Shown here: piece by piece, positions 36,655 to 45,557 of the stretch
Numbering within the stretch: position 1 is the stretch's first letter
Layout of the letters: every line of letters begins with the position of its first letter
NCBI RefSeq assembly: GCF_004843545.1
Contig: NZ_CP039457.1
Coordinates: 1,578,501-1,642,500 of the forward strand
Reading direction: 5' to 3'
Source of the DNA: Streptococcus pasteurianus
Lineage (GTDB): Bacteria; Bacillota; Bacilli; Lactobacillales; Streptococcaceae
Length of the DNA: 64,000 nucleotides
Notes under the pieces: model-generated
The model's input: the letters and a program-made list of their open reading frames with translations, nothing else
The model's database searches: none
Told to the model about the DNA's origin: nothing
Position numbers and translations under genes: made by a program

Positions 36655-36711
36655 TCATCTCATATACTCTATTCTAGCAACCACTACAGAATAGATATTT
36701 AAATCAGTCAT
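36655..36711 (-). pseudogene. Decayed toxin start next to the RelB-like antitoxin
   Basis: ATG 36711 overlaps the antitoxin stop by eight bases, the usual toxin position. It opens a frame (MTDLNIYSVVVARIEYMR) with a RelE/ParE-like start that ends after 18 codons. Only short open stretches in other frames follow. The toxin has probably been lost by mutation. Confidence 0.4.
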
Positions 36712-37003
36712 TAAACACCTCCTCATATTCTGAAAAGTCTTCGTCACTGAAAAACTCTTTTACATCAGCAGGATTATTAAAATCTACCTTTTTAGATGGT
36801 ATTTTTTCTTCTATCATTTTGAGAAATTCCTCATCAGAAATAGATGGCTTTTCTAAAGTTACATCAAAAGGCAAACTGCGTGTTCTCACACTTTGAATCA
36901 AAAACATTCTAACGGCTGTTGCCATATCAAGCCCTAAATCTTTATATATCTTTGAAGCTTCTTTCTTTAGTTCATCATCTACACGTACTGTTACCATTGA
37001 CAT
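36704..37003 (-). CDS. RelB/DinJ-family antitoxin (orphan)
   Basis: A 99-residue ribbon-helix-helix protein: VTVRVDDELKKEASKIYKDL is the DNA-binding strand and helix, and RMFLIQSVRTRSLPFDVTL the typical DinJ core. The acidic C-terminal part would hold a RelE/YafQ toxin. The usual toxin gene directly downstream is broken (36655-36711), so it may be left as an orphan repressor or as protection against a toxin elsewhere. A ribosome site GGAGG is found upstream. Confidence 0.8.
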   Translation of the reverse strand: MSMVTVRVDDELKKEASKIYKDLGLDMATAVRMFLIQSVRTRSLPFDVTLEKPSISDEEFLKMIEEKIPSKKVDFNNPADVKEFFSDEDFSEYEEVFND

Positions 37004-37074
37004 AACTAAAACCTCCGTACTCTATTTGTACTTACATTGTACCACTATTTTATAGTTTTTTCAACTAAAATACA

Positions 37075-37140
37075 CAGTAAAATGCATTAGTAACACTAAT
37101 GCACTTTATTCTATACCTAATTGATTAAAAAATATATTGT
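37075..37140. repeat. Dispersed repeat copy R1 (short)
   Basis: Shares about 65 bases with R2 and R3: a hairpin (GCATTAG..CTAATGC) followed by TTTATTCTATACCTAATTG. It diverges after that. The gap 37004-37684 otherwise holds R2 and nothing else I recognise. Confidence 0.7.
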
Positions 37141-37327
37141 TTTACTTATTAAATATCCATCTCATAAAAAGTTTAATTAGCCAAAACTTGACTGATTTTT
37201 GACTGATTAAACCACTATAAAATGATAAATGACAATAATTTATATATTCTTTACTTTGATTAAAACGTGATAAAATCAATGTTTCTAAACATCATCAACA
37301 GTCACTAATATCTTGACTTTCTCACTG

Positions 37328-37480
37328 AAGTAAAATGCATTAGCAAAAAACTAATGCATTTTATTCTATACCTAGTTGATTAAAATATGTTGCTTGGTTA
37401 ATTTTTAGTTAGCTCCCTTACTACAATTATAAAAAAGTTTAAAATGCCCTTAAATTAAGCATTTATAATTTCACGTTACT
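37328..37480. repeat. Dispersed repeat copy R2 (~150 bp)
   Basis: Matches R3 (42240-42395) over about 150 bases at roughly 80-85% by eye, including the hairpin, ATATGTTGCTTGGTTAATTT and CTACAATTATAAAAAA. There is no open frame. It may be a small non-autonomous mobile repeat or an integration boundary. Confidence 0.75.
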
Positions 37481-37684
37481 ATATCCTCATATATCAATAA
37501 CGTCAATATATGTCAAACTATATAAGCAATAATTCAAATTAGTCTATATAACCATATTTAAAGAGAACTAAACTAAATAACCTGACTCCTTTAGAATTAA
37601 GGAATCAGGTTGCTTAACTATTTTTACTATTTCACTAACTACTTGACAAGGAACTACTCAAATCTTTCTAATCACCCTTTTATT

Positions 37685-39004
37685 TTAAAAATTAAAAACA
37701 TCATTAAAGTTCTCTGCCATAGTAGGATGCGTAAATATTTGATTCTTAAGATAAGTGTATGGGATATGGTTATCCATAGCTAACTTAATCAGGTTTATAT
37801 TTTCCTGAGCCCCTTCACCAAAAAGAGTTGCTCCTAAAATATCTTGTGTTTTTTCATTAACAATAACCTTATAAATACCTCGAAGATTGCCATTAACATG
37901 AGCTCTAGGCATAGCTGAAACCATTAATTCATTTGCTTTATAGGGAAGATTTGCCTCTGCAGCTTCTTTTTCTGTTAAACCTACACGTGCCAAAGCAGGG
38001 TTAATAAATAATGTAGTAGGGATATTCTTTCTCTGACTAGCGTTATAATCACTCTGTCCAGTTAATTTATTAAAAACTATGCGATAATCGTCCAATGACA
38101 CATAAGTAAATTGGAGCCCGCCATTGACATCCCCAACAGCATAAACATTTGGAACACTAGTTTCACAATAATCATCAACCTCAATGGCACCACGGTCTGT
38201 TACCACAATATCTGTATTTTCAAGTCCCAAGTCAGTAATATTCGGTTTACGACCAGTCGCATAAAGGACAGCATCAAAACTCATTTTCTGACCATGATTG
38301 CTTAAAATAACATTATCCTCTTCATCATTTTCTAAAGCATTTATCTGAGCATTTAAAACAAAGGAAACACCGTCTTCTTCCATGTATTCTTTTGCTAGCT
38401 GCGCAACGATATCCTCCTCACGTGGCAAAATACGGTTAGCAGTCTCAAAAACGGTGACCTTACTGCCAAGATTAGCATAAAGGCTGGCAAATTCAAGCCC
38501 GATATTACCCCCTCCAATGATTCCTAACCTTTGTGGCAAAGTTTCTAATTTTTGAATACCAGTGCTGTCAAAGACATTTTTAGATTCCTTTAATCCTGGG
38601 ATAGGCAAACGATTTGAAATGGCGCCTGTATTAATCACTATAGTATCAGCTGTTAACTGTTCACTATCCTCGCCAGCAACTATTTTAATAACCTTATTAG
38701 AGACAAAACTTGCTTTAGCATCATAAAGATCTACACCAGCATTGACCACATTGGCTTTATTTTTCTGATTTAATCGATGCGTAACCACCTCTTTTTCAGC
38801 CATTGCCTGCTCAAATGTTAAATGATTTTCAGCTGCATGGATTAATGTTTTTGTTGGAATACAGCCAATATTGATACAAGTTCCTCCATACATTGAAGAA
38901 CTTTCTTCAACAAGAGCAACTTTCTTGCCAAGAGAACTCATCTTAGCAGCAAGTGTCTTTCCAGCTTTACCAAAGCCAATAACTAATAAATCATATGTTT
39001 TCAT
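37685..39004 (-). CDS. Flavoprotein disulfide reductase, RclA / hypothiocyanous acid reductase type
   Basis: A 439-residue FAD/NAD(P)H oxidoreductase. FAD site GFGKAGKTLA, redox pair in GGTCINIGCIPTK (C-x4-C, residues ~43-48), NAD(P) site GIIGGGNIGLEFA (~167), FAD site VYAVGDVNGGLQF and dimer region FTHPTMAENFND at the end. It closely resembles pneumococcal Har, which detoxifies HOSCN made by lactoperoxidase. I chose ATG 39004 after GGGGGAAC. It probably helps survival against oral or mucosal oxidants. Confidence 0.85.
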   Translation of the reverse strand: MKTYDLLVIGFGKAGKTLAAKMSSLGKKVALVEESSSMYGGTCINIGCIPTKTLIHAAENHLTFEQAMAEKEVVTHRLNQKNKANVVNAGVDLYDAKASFVSNKVIKIVAGEDSEQLTADTIVINTGAISNRLPIPGLKESKNVFDSTGIQKLETLPQRLGIIGGGNIGLEFASLYANLGSKVTVFETANRILPREEDIVAQLAKEYMEEDGVSFVLNAQINALENDEEDNVILSNHGQKMSFDAVLYATGRKPNITDLGLENTDIVVTDRGAIEVDDYCETSVPNVYAVGDVNGGLQFTYVSLDDYRIVFNKLTGQSDYNASQRKNIPTTLFINPALARVGLTEKEAAEANLPYKANELMVSAMPRAHVNGNLRGIYKVIVNEKTQDILGATLFGEGAQENINLIKLAMDNHIPYTYLKNQIFTHPTMAENFNDVFNF

Positions 39005-39052
39005 TTTTGTTCCCCCATAAAAGCACCGCATCATTAAATAACAAACATGATA

Positions 39053-39274
39053 TTAGCGATATTGTGTTAAATCTTGTTTTAAAAAGTAGTAAAATAAGTT
39101 GCCATAATTTCCTGAATAATCCAGTACATGACCGTTATAAACGACCTTAGTGACTTTGTAATAGTCGGCAATATCGATTGAGCAAGCTTGCTGTGAACGT
39201 TCGAATTCCTCGTATGAGTCAAACGTCACCACTCGTTCTTGGTTTCCTGCGTTTAAAAATGTAATTTCAATCAT
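39053..39274 (-). CDS. DUF4649 family protein
   Basis: A 73-residue soluble protein (MIEITFLNAGNQERVVTFDS) typical of streptococcal DUF4649 proteins. No function is known. The start at 39274 follows GAAATATAAGTG weakly. It is 48 bases upstream of the reductase and likely cotranscribed. Confidence 0.75.
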   Translation of the reverse strand: MIEITFLNAGNQERVVTFDSYEEFERSQQACSIDIADYYKVTKVVYNGHVLDYSGNYGNLFYYFLKQDLTQYR

Positions 39275-39637
39275 CACTTATATTTCCTTTCCAACTCATA
39301 ATACTGTGTTACTCACATGTTGGCGCTAACATTAACCACAGTACTATGGAAATCTTTGTACACTGCTATGCTACTACAAAGTTCATACTAGCACAACTAT
39401 TCTGTTTGAGATAAACTTCCAACTTTATAGAAAATATGATAGCTTCACCTTTTCTAAACCTTACTTCCAACTATCCACACGATGACTTTCTTTAATAAAA
39501 TACCTTTAGGTTAATTACTAAGAATATAAACTCACTTATTTAAAATCTTATTATTTTACTTATTTTTATAAAAAAGTTACTATAAAATCCTAACGAATAT
39601 GACTATATATAAAATAATATTCGTAAAAGGAGAAAAA
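39275..39637. other. Divergent intergenic region, no element seen
   Basis: About 360 AT-rich bases between two divergent genes must hold both promoters. I see no clear operator, RNA or repeat beyond the ribosome site AAAGGAGAAAAA before 39638. Confidence 0.4.
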
Positions 39638-40846
39638 ATGAAAACTAACCGTTACTTCATCGCAACATGTGGTGTTATCTTACATTTAATGCTAGGCTCA
39701 ACCTATGCTTGGAGCGTCTACAGAAATCCAATTATCGCAGAAACAGGATGGGATCAATCAGCCATTGCTTTTGCCTTCTCGCTTGCTATTTTTTGTTTAG
39801 GAATGTCCGCTGCTTTTATGGGACAACTCGTAGAAAAATTTGGTCCTAGATTAACTGGAAGTATATCTGCCTTTCTTTATGCCTTAGGCAACATATTAAC
39901 TGGTTTGGCTATTGCAAAGAATAGTATTGTTCTGCTCTATCTAGGGTATGGAATTATTGGTGGAATCGGATTAGGTGCTGGGTATATTACACCTGTATCC
40001 ACTATTATTAAATGGTTCCCAGATAAACGTGGTTTAGCTACTGGATTAGCTATTATGGGATTTGGTTTCGCAGCTCTTTTAACTAGTCCTATGGCACAGT
40101 CGTTAATAATACATTCTGGAATTATTAATACATTTTATATACTAGGAGTAATATATTTCGTTGTAATGATTCTTGTTTCACAGTTTATCAAACTCCCTAC
40201 AAGCAAAGATTTTTACATTTTATCTAAAGATAATTTACCAACGGATATCACCCAAGGCGTCTCTGCTAAAAAAGCTTTAAAAACATGGGATTTCTATATG
40301 TTATGGATGATTTTTTTCATCAATATTTCTTGTGGACTGGGACTTATTTCAGTTGTTGCTCCAATGGCTCAAGATTTAGCTGGAATATCTGCTAGTGAGG
40401 CAGCAATTATTGTAGGAATTATGGGAGTTTTTAATGGTTTTGGAAGACTGTTATGGGCAAGTCTTTCAGACTTTATAGGTCGTCCTTTAACCTTTTTAAT
40501 TTTATTCATTGTTAATATTCTTATGACAATAATGATCATGCTTTCCCATTCTCCAATATTATTTGTTATTGCAATGGCTATTTTAATGTCCTGTTATGGG
40601 GCAGGGTTCTCTCTAATTCCACCCTATCTCAGCGATATTTATGGCGCAAAGGAATTAGCCATTTTACACGGTTATATTTTAACAGCTTGGGCAATGGCTG
40701 CTCTTTTCGGACCAATGTTATTAGCAACGTCATATGCAATAACCCATACATACACCGCTACTTTGATTTGCTTCATCTTACTCTATCTTATAGCTTTGAT
40801 GCTAATTATTAAGCTCACGAACCACCATAAAACTCAAAAACACTAA
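39638..40846 (+). CDS. MFS transporter, OFA (oxalate/formate antiporter-like) family
   Basis: A 402-residue membrane protein with about 12 helices. The start MLGSTYAWSVYRNPI and the GIGLGAGYITPVSTIIKWFPDKRGLATGLAIMG region are the OFA signature (this run spans the helix 4-5 loop). Homologues move small monocarboxylates such as oxalate, formate or lactate; the substrate here is unknown. I chose ATG 39638 after AAAGGAG. Confidence 0.85.
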   Translation: MKTNRYFIATCGVILHLMLGSTYAWSVYRNPIIAETGWDQSAIAFAFSLAIFCLGMSAAFMGQLVEKFGPRLTGSISAFLYALGNILTGLAIAKNSIVLLYLGYGIIGGIGLGAGYITPVSTIIKWFPDKRGLATGLAIMGFGFAALLTSPMAQSLIIHSGIINTFYILGVIYFVVMILVSQFIKLPTSKDFYILSKDNLPTDITQGVSAKKALKTWDFYMLWMIFFINISCGLGLISVVAPMAQDLAGISASEAAIIVGIMGVFNGFGRLLWASLSDFIGRPLTFLILFIVNILMTIMIMLSHSPILFVIAMAILMSCYGAGFSLIPPYLSDIYGAKELAILHGYILTAWAMAALFGPMLLATSYAITHTYTATLICFILLYLIALMLIIKLTNHHKTQKH

Positions 40847-41054
40847 ACATGCAGCCACTACACTATAGCTCAAAATATTTACAAAACACGCAATATGACT
40901 CTTAAAAATTGTATTTTTAGTTATTGTCAATAGCTTTCCATTCAAATAGATTATTCTTTACTATCATATGGACTATTCTGATATAACCTTATACGGATTC
41001 ATAGCACCTAAATAAAAATTTATAATTTTCACAAACAAATCCATTAAATTGTGT

Positions 41055-41142
41055 TACAATGTCCTTACAAGCGTCTTAATAAGAGCAATTCAGTACCAAA
41101 GAAGCATGCTTACTGCAGAGGTACTGAATTACTCTTATTTTG
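41055..41142 (+). ncRNA. Candidate small hairpin RNA or strong terminator
   Basis: An extended -10 (TGTTACAAT, 41052-41060) is followed by a 20-bp stem with one mismatch: AATAAGAG.AATTCAGTACC (41078-41097) with GGTACTGAATT.CTCTTATT (41120-41139), 22-base loop, then TTGTTG. The nearest upstream gene ends 200 bases before. The rest of 40847-41207 shows nothing else. Confidence 0.5.
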
Positions 41143-41207
41143 TTGTTACGATATGCGTAAAGCTCTAAAAAGTAACCTATTTTTGACAATATCCAATTTT
41201 TAGTTTG

Positions 41208-41273
41208 CTAAACATCAGATACACTGACAACTAGTATAATAAATCCTAATATAGGCAATACTTTTTTTAACAT
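41208..41273 (-). CDS. Tiny hydrophobic peptide (21 aa) after the secreted-protein pseudogene
   Basis: ATG 41273 with a strong ribosome site (TGAGGAAAAAG, which includes the upstream stop) opens MLKKVLPILGFIILVVSVSDV and then a stop. It is one membrane helix with a lysine start. It could be a small membrane peptide or the start of a lost gene. Confidence 0.4.
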   Translation of the reverse strand: MLKKVLPILGFIILVVSVSDV

Positions 41274-41281
41274 CTTTTTCC

Positions 41282-41944
41282 TCAAATATTATCAACTATA
41301 TAGTACGTTCCAACTACTGGATTATAAGTGTAATAGTACAACGGATAGACATAACGACTCAACACATATATTCTCGTGCCTCTATATAAAAGGGTACCCG
41401 TAGGAGTTCCTCCTAATGTTCTAGTTGCCTCATTATAATCCCCAACGCGTCCATCATCATTAAATGTCTGCCATGCTAAATAAGCACCTGTGCCATCTGC
41501 CGGTTTAAATCCTAGACCGGAAAACCGCCATCCAGTACCACTAAAAGTCGCCGAACGATAGACTTATCCACTTCGCAAAACTTTAGCCGTAGCAGATGGT
41601 GCAGCCGCCCTAGTCAACGGAACTTCTGGAATCACACTAACAGAAGTGACAAATTCTTTAGTTTGATACTCATCTTTTAGCTGACCCACTATAGCTACAT
41701 AACCCTGATTTTGTGTAACCTCTTCATTAGAAAAGACATATCCTTGATTAACACTAAAAATAATCCCACCGTCAGGCAATGCCACTACAGTCTGATTATC
41801 ACTTAACCCTTCAAACTCTGTATTTATTTGCTCCTGCGTTAAAGTATAAGAAACATCACTCTCCAAAGCAAAAGCCGAATTAGTTCCGAATAATAAAAAC
41901 AATACATTAAAAGAAAAAACTATTATAAATAATATCTTTTTCAT
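41282..41944 (-). pseudogene. Secreted protein gene broken by one in-frame stop
   Basis: The signal peptide (MKKILFIIVFSFNVLFLLFG, then SAFALES) leads into 126 residues ending KVLRSG. A TAA at 41564-41566 is followed by another 93 codons open in the same frame (VYRSATFSGTGWRFSG...VVGTYYIVDNI) with no start of their own. One base change explains the break. The C-terminal half is Gly/Tyr/Trp-rich. I recognise no family; small secreted effector or bacteriocin-like are guesses. Confidence 0.7.
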
Positions 41945-42239
41945 AACAAATCACACTTTCATAAGTTTCGTCAAGGTAAATGATTTAAGTTTAATTAAAG
42001 TAGTTAAAAAATATTGTTTCCGTTATTCTCCCTTTCTATGCAACGACTTTAAATTAAGTAATAGTCAAATAATATTTCTGCTTTCAATATAAATACTTCT
42101 TCCTATGCTTATTGTGCCACTTCTATTTTTAAACGTCAATATTTTTTAAGAATAATTTAACTTTAATGCAACATGAAACTAATCTGCAAATACCAATTAC
42201 CAATTCAAAATCTGTCACTAAAAAAATCTATTTAATATA

Positions 42240-42395
42240 CAGTAAAATGCACTAGTAAAAAACTAATGCACTTTATTCTATACCTAATTGATTAAAAATA
42301 TGTTGCTTGGTTAATTTTTGGTTAGTTTCTCTACTACAATTATAAAAAATAGCTCAAAACACTTTTAAATCAAGAATTTATATTTCTACGTTAAC
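42240..42395. repeat. Dispersed repeat copy R3 (~150 bp)
   Basis: The partner of R2 (37328-37480), 4.9 kb away in the same orientation. It starts AGTAAAATGCACTAG, with the same hairpin and the AATATGTTGCTTGGTTAATT block. The gap 41945-42584 holds this repeat, a signal-poor AT-rich stretch and a gene remnant. Confidence 0.75.
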
Positions 42396-42459
42396 ATAAC
42401 CTTATTATAGCATTTTTTAAGCTTTTAGGTTATTTCGATAAAAATATGATAAAATGGAA

Positions 42460-42584
42460 TAACTAATATCACTTCTATTACTATAAACTTGTGGATAAGT
42501 TGATTTCAAATGATGATTATGCACACGTGTTATCACCAGAATATCCACAAGCTGTTGATGATTTTGAGCTGTTTAGGAGGCAAC
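42460..42584 (+). pseudogene. Possible 3' remnant of an unknown gene before the isomerase
   Basis: A frame reading YKLVDKLISNDDYAHVLSPEY and onward (SPEYPQAVDDFELFRR) has normal protein character but no start. It runs through the isomerase start region. It looks like the end of a gene whose front is lost near repeat R3. The family is not recognised. Confidence 0.3.
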
Positions 42585-43421
42585 ATGAAAAAATTTTGGT
42601 CTTTTGGATTAATGGTATTATGCCTAGCTAGTTTATCTGGTTGTGAAAGCATTACACGCGCTATTCGTGGTGATGATTATGTCAATGCAAAAATAGCAGC
42701 GAGTTCTTCAGAAGCTGCTGCTTCTGCTTCAGCAAGCGCCAGCGCATCCTCATCAAAAGCTTACCAAAAAGAATTAAAGAAAGCTTTAAGTGCTGACCAA
42801 TCTGCCTTTCCTCAATTATCAACAGATGTCGCAAATGACGAAGCAGAAGTTATTATGCACACTTCTATGGGAGATATTACCTTAAAACTCTTTCCAAAAT
42901 ACGCACCTTTGGCGGTCGATAATTTCCTCACACACGCCAAGGACGGCTATTATGATGGTCTGCTATTTCACCGTGTGATTTCAGATTTCATGATTCAATC
43001 AGGCGATCCTAACGGAGATGGCACAGGTGGTCAATCTATCTGGAATGGTAAAGACAAGAGTATCGACTCAGGGAATGGATTTGTCAATGAAATCTCACCC
43101 TACCTCTATAATATTCGTGGCGCTCTTGCCATGGCAAATGCTGGTGCTGATACCAACGGTAGCCAATTTTTCATCAACCAAAATTCAGATGACCAATCAA
43201 GTCAACTCTCATCAGATAATTATCCTCAATCGATTATTGATGCTTATGCTAACGGCGGTAACCCAAGCTTAGATAAAAACTATACTGTCTTTGGACAAGT
43301 TATTGATGGCATGGATGTAGTTGATAAAATCGCTGCGGTTGACACTGATGACAATGATAAACCAACGACTGATGTTACCATCACAAGTATTGAGGTTGTG
43401 AAAGACTACGATTTTGATTAA
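42585..43421 (+). CDS. Peptidyl-prolyl cis-trans isomerase lipoprotein (cyclophilin type)
   Basis: A 278-residue lipoprotein with lipobox LSGC, an Ala/Ser-rich linker and a cyclophilin domain (about residues 85-275): FLTHAKDGYYDGLLFHRVISDFMIQ contains the catalytic Arg, here given as the FHRVI core, and GSQFFIN follows. It helps fold secreted proteins at the cell surface, like pneumococcal SlrA. I chose ATG 42585 after TTAGGAGG, as the longer frame lacks a signal peptide at its start. Confidence 0.9.
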   Translation: MKKFWSFGLMVLCLASLSGCESITRAIRGDDYVNAKIAASSSEAAASASASASASSSKAYQKELKKALSADQSAFPQLSTDVANDEAEVIMHTSMGDITLKLFPKYAPLAVDNFLTHAKDGYYDGLLFHRVISDFMIQSGDPNGDGTGGQSIWNGKDKSIDSGNGFVNEISPYLYNIRGALAMANAGADTNGSQFFINQNSDDQSSQLSSDNYPQSIIDAYANGGNPSLDKNYTVFGQVIDGMDVVDKIAAVDTDDNDKPTTDVTITSIEVVKDYDFD

Positions 43422-43443
43422 TGAATTGATCCTCAAATAATTA

Positions 43444-43478
43444 AAAAATCAAGCTAGGATAACCTGCCTTGATTTTTT
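43444..43478 (+). terminator. Terminator after the isomerase gene
   Basis: AAAAATCAAG (43444-43453) pairs with CTTGATTTTT (43468-43477), with T-run. Confidence 0.85.
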
Positions 43479-43573
43479 GCTTACCTTTTTATTAAAATCA
43501 TTCCACTAAAACGCCAAATCTCCCAAGAAAAACAGATTTTTTGCTATAATATAAGAACAGAAAGCGAGACGAT

Positions 43574-44221
43574 ATGACGCCAAATAAAGAAGATTACTTA
43601 AAATGTATTCATGAACTTGGAGAAACCAGAACTAAAATCACGAACAAACGCATTGCTGAATTAATGAAAGTATCTGCGCCAGCTGTTTCTGAAATGATCA
43701 AAAAAATGATTGCCGAGGACCTCATTGTCAAAGATAAAGAGCTTGGCTACTACCTGACCAAAAAAGGCTTGCTTTTGGTTTCAGAACTTTACCGAAAACA
43801 CCGTTTGATAGAAGTTTTTCTAGCCAACCATCTTCATTACAATGCTGATGAAATTCACCAAGAAGCTGAAGTTTTAGAACATACGGTTTCTACCATTTTT
43901 ATCGATCGTTTGGAAGAAAATCTTAATTTTCCCGCATTTTGTCCACACGGTGGAACAATTCCAAAAAAGGGTGACTTTTTAGTAGAAATTCATCACCAAA
44001 CGCTCAGTCAAATTGAAACATTGGGAACTTACAAAATCAGTCGAACACACGATGAAGCTCATTTACTAAACTACCTTGAAGAACATGAATTAGCCATTAA
44101 TGATGTCGTCAAGTTGATAAAAGTCGATGATTATGCCAAAACGCACACACTCGCCTACCACTCACGACAATTGGTTATCCCAGAAAGAATTGCTGAACAA
44201 ATTTATGTTGAACGAGTATAA
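43574..44221 (+). CDS. sloR: SloR/ScaR/MtsR-type metal-dependent regulator (DtxR family)
   Basis: A 215-residue DtxR-family repressor. The helix-turn-helix (ITNKRIAELMKVSAPAVSEM) is at residues ~18-37. The metal-binding and dimer domain holds the His and Glu residues of HRLIEVFLANHLH and EVLEHTVS, plus a CPHGG motif. A FeoA/SH3-like C-terminal part follows. It senses Mn or Fe and represses metal-uptake genes. Overall it is closest to S. mutans SloR by eye. Confidence 0.9.
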   Translation: MTPNKEDYLKCIHELGETRTKITNKRIAELMKVSAPAVSEMIKKMIAEDLIVKDKELGYYLTKKGLLLVSELYRKHRLIEVFLANHLHYNADEIHQEAEVLEHTVSTIFIDRLEENLNFPAFCPHGGTIPKKGDFLVEIHHQTLSQIETLGTYKISRTHDEAHLLNYLEEHELAINDVVKLIKVDDYAKTHTLAYHSRQLVIPERIAEQIYVERV

Positions 44222-44234
44222 TCAGTCAATAACA

Positions 44235-44268
44235 AAAGGACTCCAAAACCTGGGTTTTGGAGTCCTTT
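44235..44268. terminator. Bidirectional terminator between sloR and scrK
   Basis: A perfect ~15-bp stem (AAAGGACTCCAAAAC and its complement) with a CTGG loop, between two convergent genes. Confidence 0.9.
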
Positions 44269-44341
44269 CATTTGGAGCTCGCTTATTGGATAGAATCTCC
44301 TTAGATTCCCTCAATCTCAATGGTTTATTAGACATTAATAA

Positions 44342-45223
44342 TTAGCGTTCAGATACTTTTTTAGCCAAAGCAAAGTTACCAAGAGTAGCAGAACCATTTT
44401 CAGAAACACCTGGTGTCACAATATATTCTGTTACATCTGGAACTGGTACGTAACCATTTAACAAAGCAGTGAATTTATCACGAACGCGTTTCAACATGTG
44501 TTCTTGAGCCATAACACCACCACCAAAGACAATAACTTGTGGACGGTAAAGAAGAGTAGCTTGAACTGCAGCTTGTGCGATATAGTAAGCTTGAACGTCC
44601 CAAACTTCTGAATTCAACTCAATCAATTCACCACGAATGCCTGTACGGCCTTCTAGTGATGGTCCTGCTGCCATACCTTCTAGACAACCTTTGTGGAAGG
44701 GACAGAAACCAGTATAGTTGTTCGCAACGTCTTGTGGATGTGGAGCCACATAAACGTGACCAGCTTCTGTATGACCGATACCACCGATGAATTCACCATT
44801 TTGAATTGCACCGGCACCGATACCTGTACCGATTGTGTAATAGACAAGGCTCTTAACACCTTTACGAACAATTGTTTCACCATAAGCAGAGCTGTTAACA
44901 TCTGTTGTGAAATACATTGGCACCTTAAAGTGTTTTGAAATCAATCCAACCAAGTCAACATTAGCCCAGTGTGGTTTTGGAGTGGTTGTGATATAGCCGT
45001 AAGTTTCTGAATTTTCATCAATATCGATTGGACCAAAAGAGCCAATAGCAATTCCTGCCAAATCAGCTTCAAAACGTTTAAAGAATGCTACTGTTTTGTC
45101 AATGGTTTCATAAGGGGTTGTTGTTGGAAATTGTACTTTTTCAACAACTTGGAAATTTTCATCTCCAACGGCACAAACAAATTTGGTTCCGCCCGCTTCT
45201 ACACTACCGTATAATTTAGTCAT
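44342..45223 (-). CDS. scrK: Fructokinase (ROK family)
   Basis: A 293-residue ROK kinase that phosphorylates fructose to fructose-6-phosphate, for example from sucrose breakdown. ATP motif EAGGTKFVCAVGD at the N-terminus; zinc site of the ROK family in HTEAGHVYVAPHP and CPFHKGCLEG. It closely matches S. mutans ScrK. It stands alone here, with a structured leader that it shares with the mannosidase gene at 56918. Confidence 0.93.
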   Translation of the reverse strand: MTKLYGSVEAGGTKFVCAVGDENFQVVEKVQFPTTTPYETIDKTVAFFKRFEADLAGIAIGSFGPIDIDENSETYGYITTTPKPHWANVDLVGLISKHFKVPMYFTTDVNSSAYGETIVRKGVKSLVYYTIGTGIGAGAIQNGEFIGGIGHTEAGHVYVAPHPQDVANNYTGFCPFHKGCLEGMAAGPSLEGRTGIRGELIELNSEVWDVQAYYIAQAAVQATLLYRPQVIVFGGGVMAQEHMLKRVRDKFTALLNGYVPVPDVTEYIVTPGVSENGSATLGNFALAKKVSER

Positions 45224-45225
45224 TT

Positions 45226-45300
45226 TTATAAATCATTCCTTTCGTTTCACTCAAGGCACAACACTAAACGAAAAAGAAGTGTTACGCTTTTTATTTTCAT
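45226..45300 (-). promoter_or_regulatory. Structured leader of scrK (shared with the GH38 gene)
   Basis: On the minus strand a hairpin (GCGTAACACTT with AGTGTTGTGCC, about 45254-45296) is followed by GAAACGAAAGGAATG and the start codon. The block is very like 59600-59661. The gap to 45557 also holds the scrK promoter, which I cannot place exactly. Confidence 0.5.
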
Positions 45301-45557
45301 AATAACATTTTGAGAAGCTCCATCACTCCAAATCACTAGAAAAGAAGTAAATCATTTGTAACAGTAACAAACAATCAATAGATGGACAATTCTTAAATCT
45401 TATGAAAGAAGATGCCTCACACTAAAAATAATTTACCTTAATTGCAATAACATCCATAGTTCCACTCTATCACTGTTTATTTCGCCGGAAATGTAATAAG
45501 AACAAGAGTGGTCAACCTAAGTATAGCAAGTCTTTCAAAAAATATGCTGCTACTATG

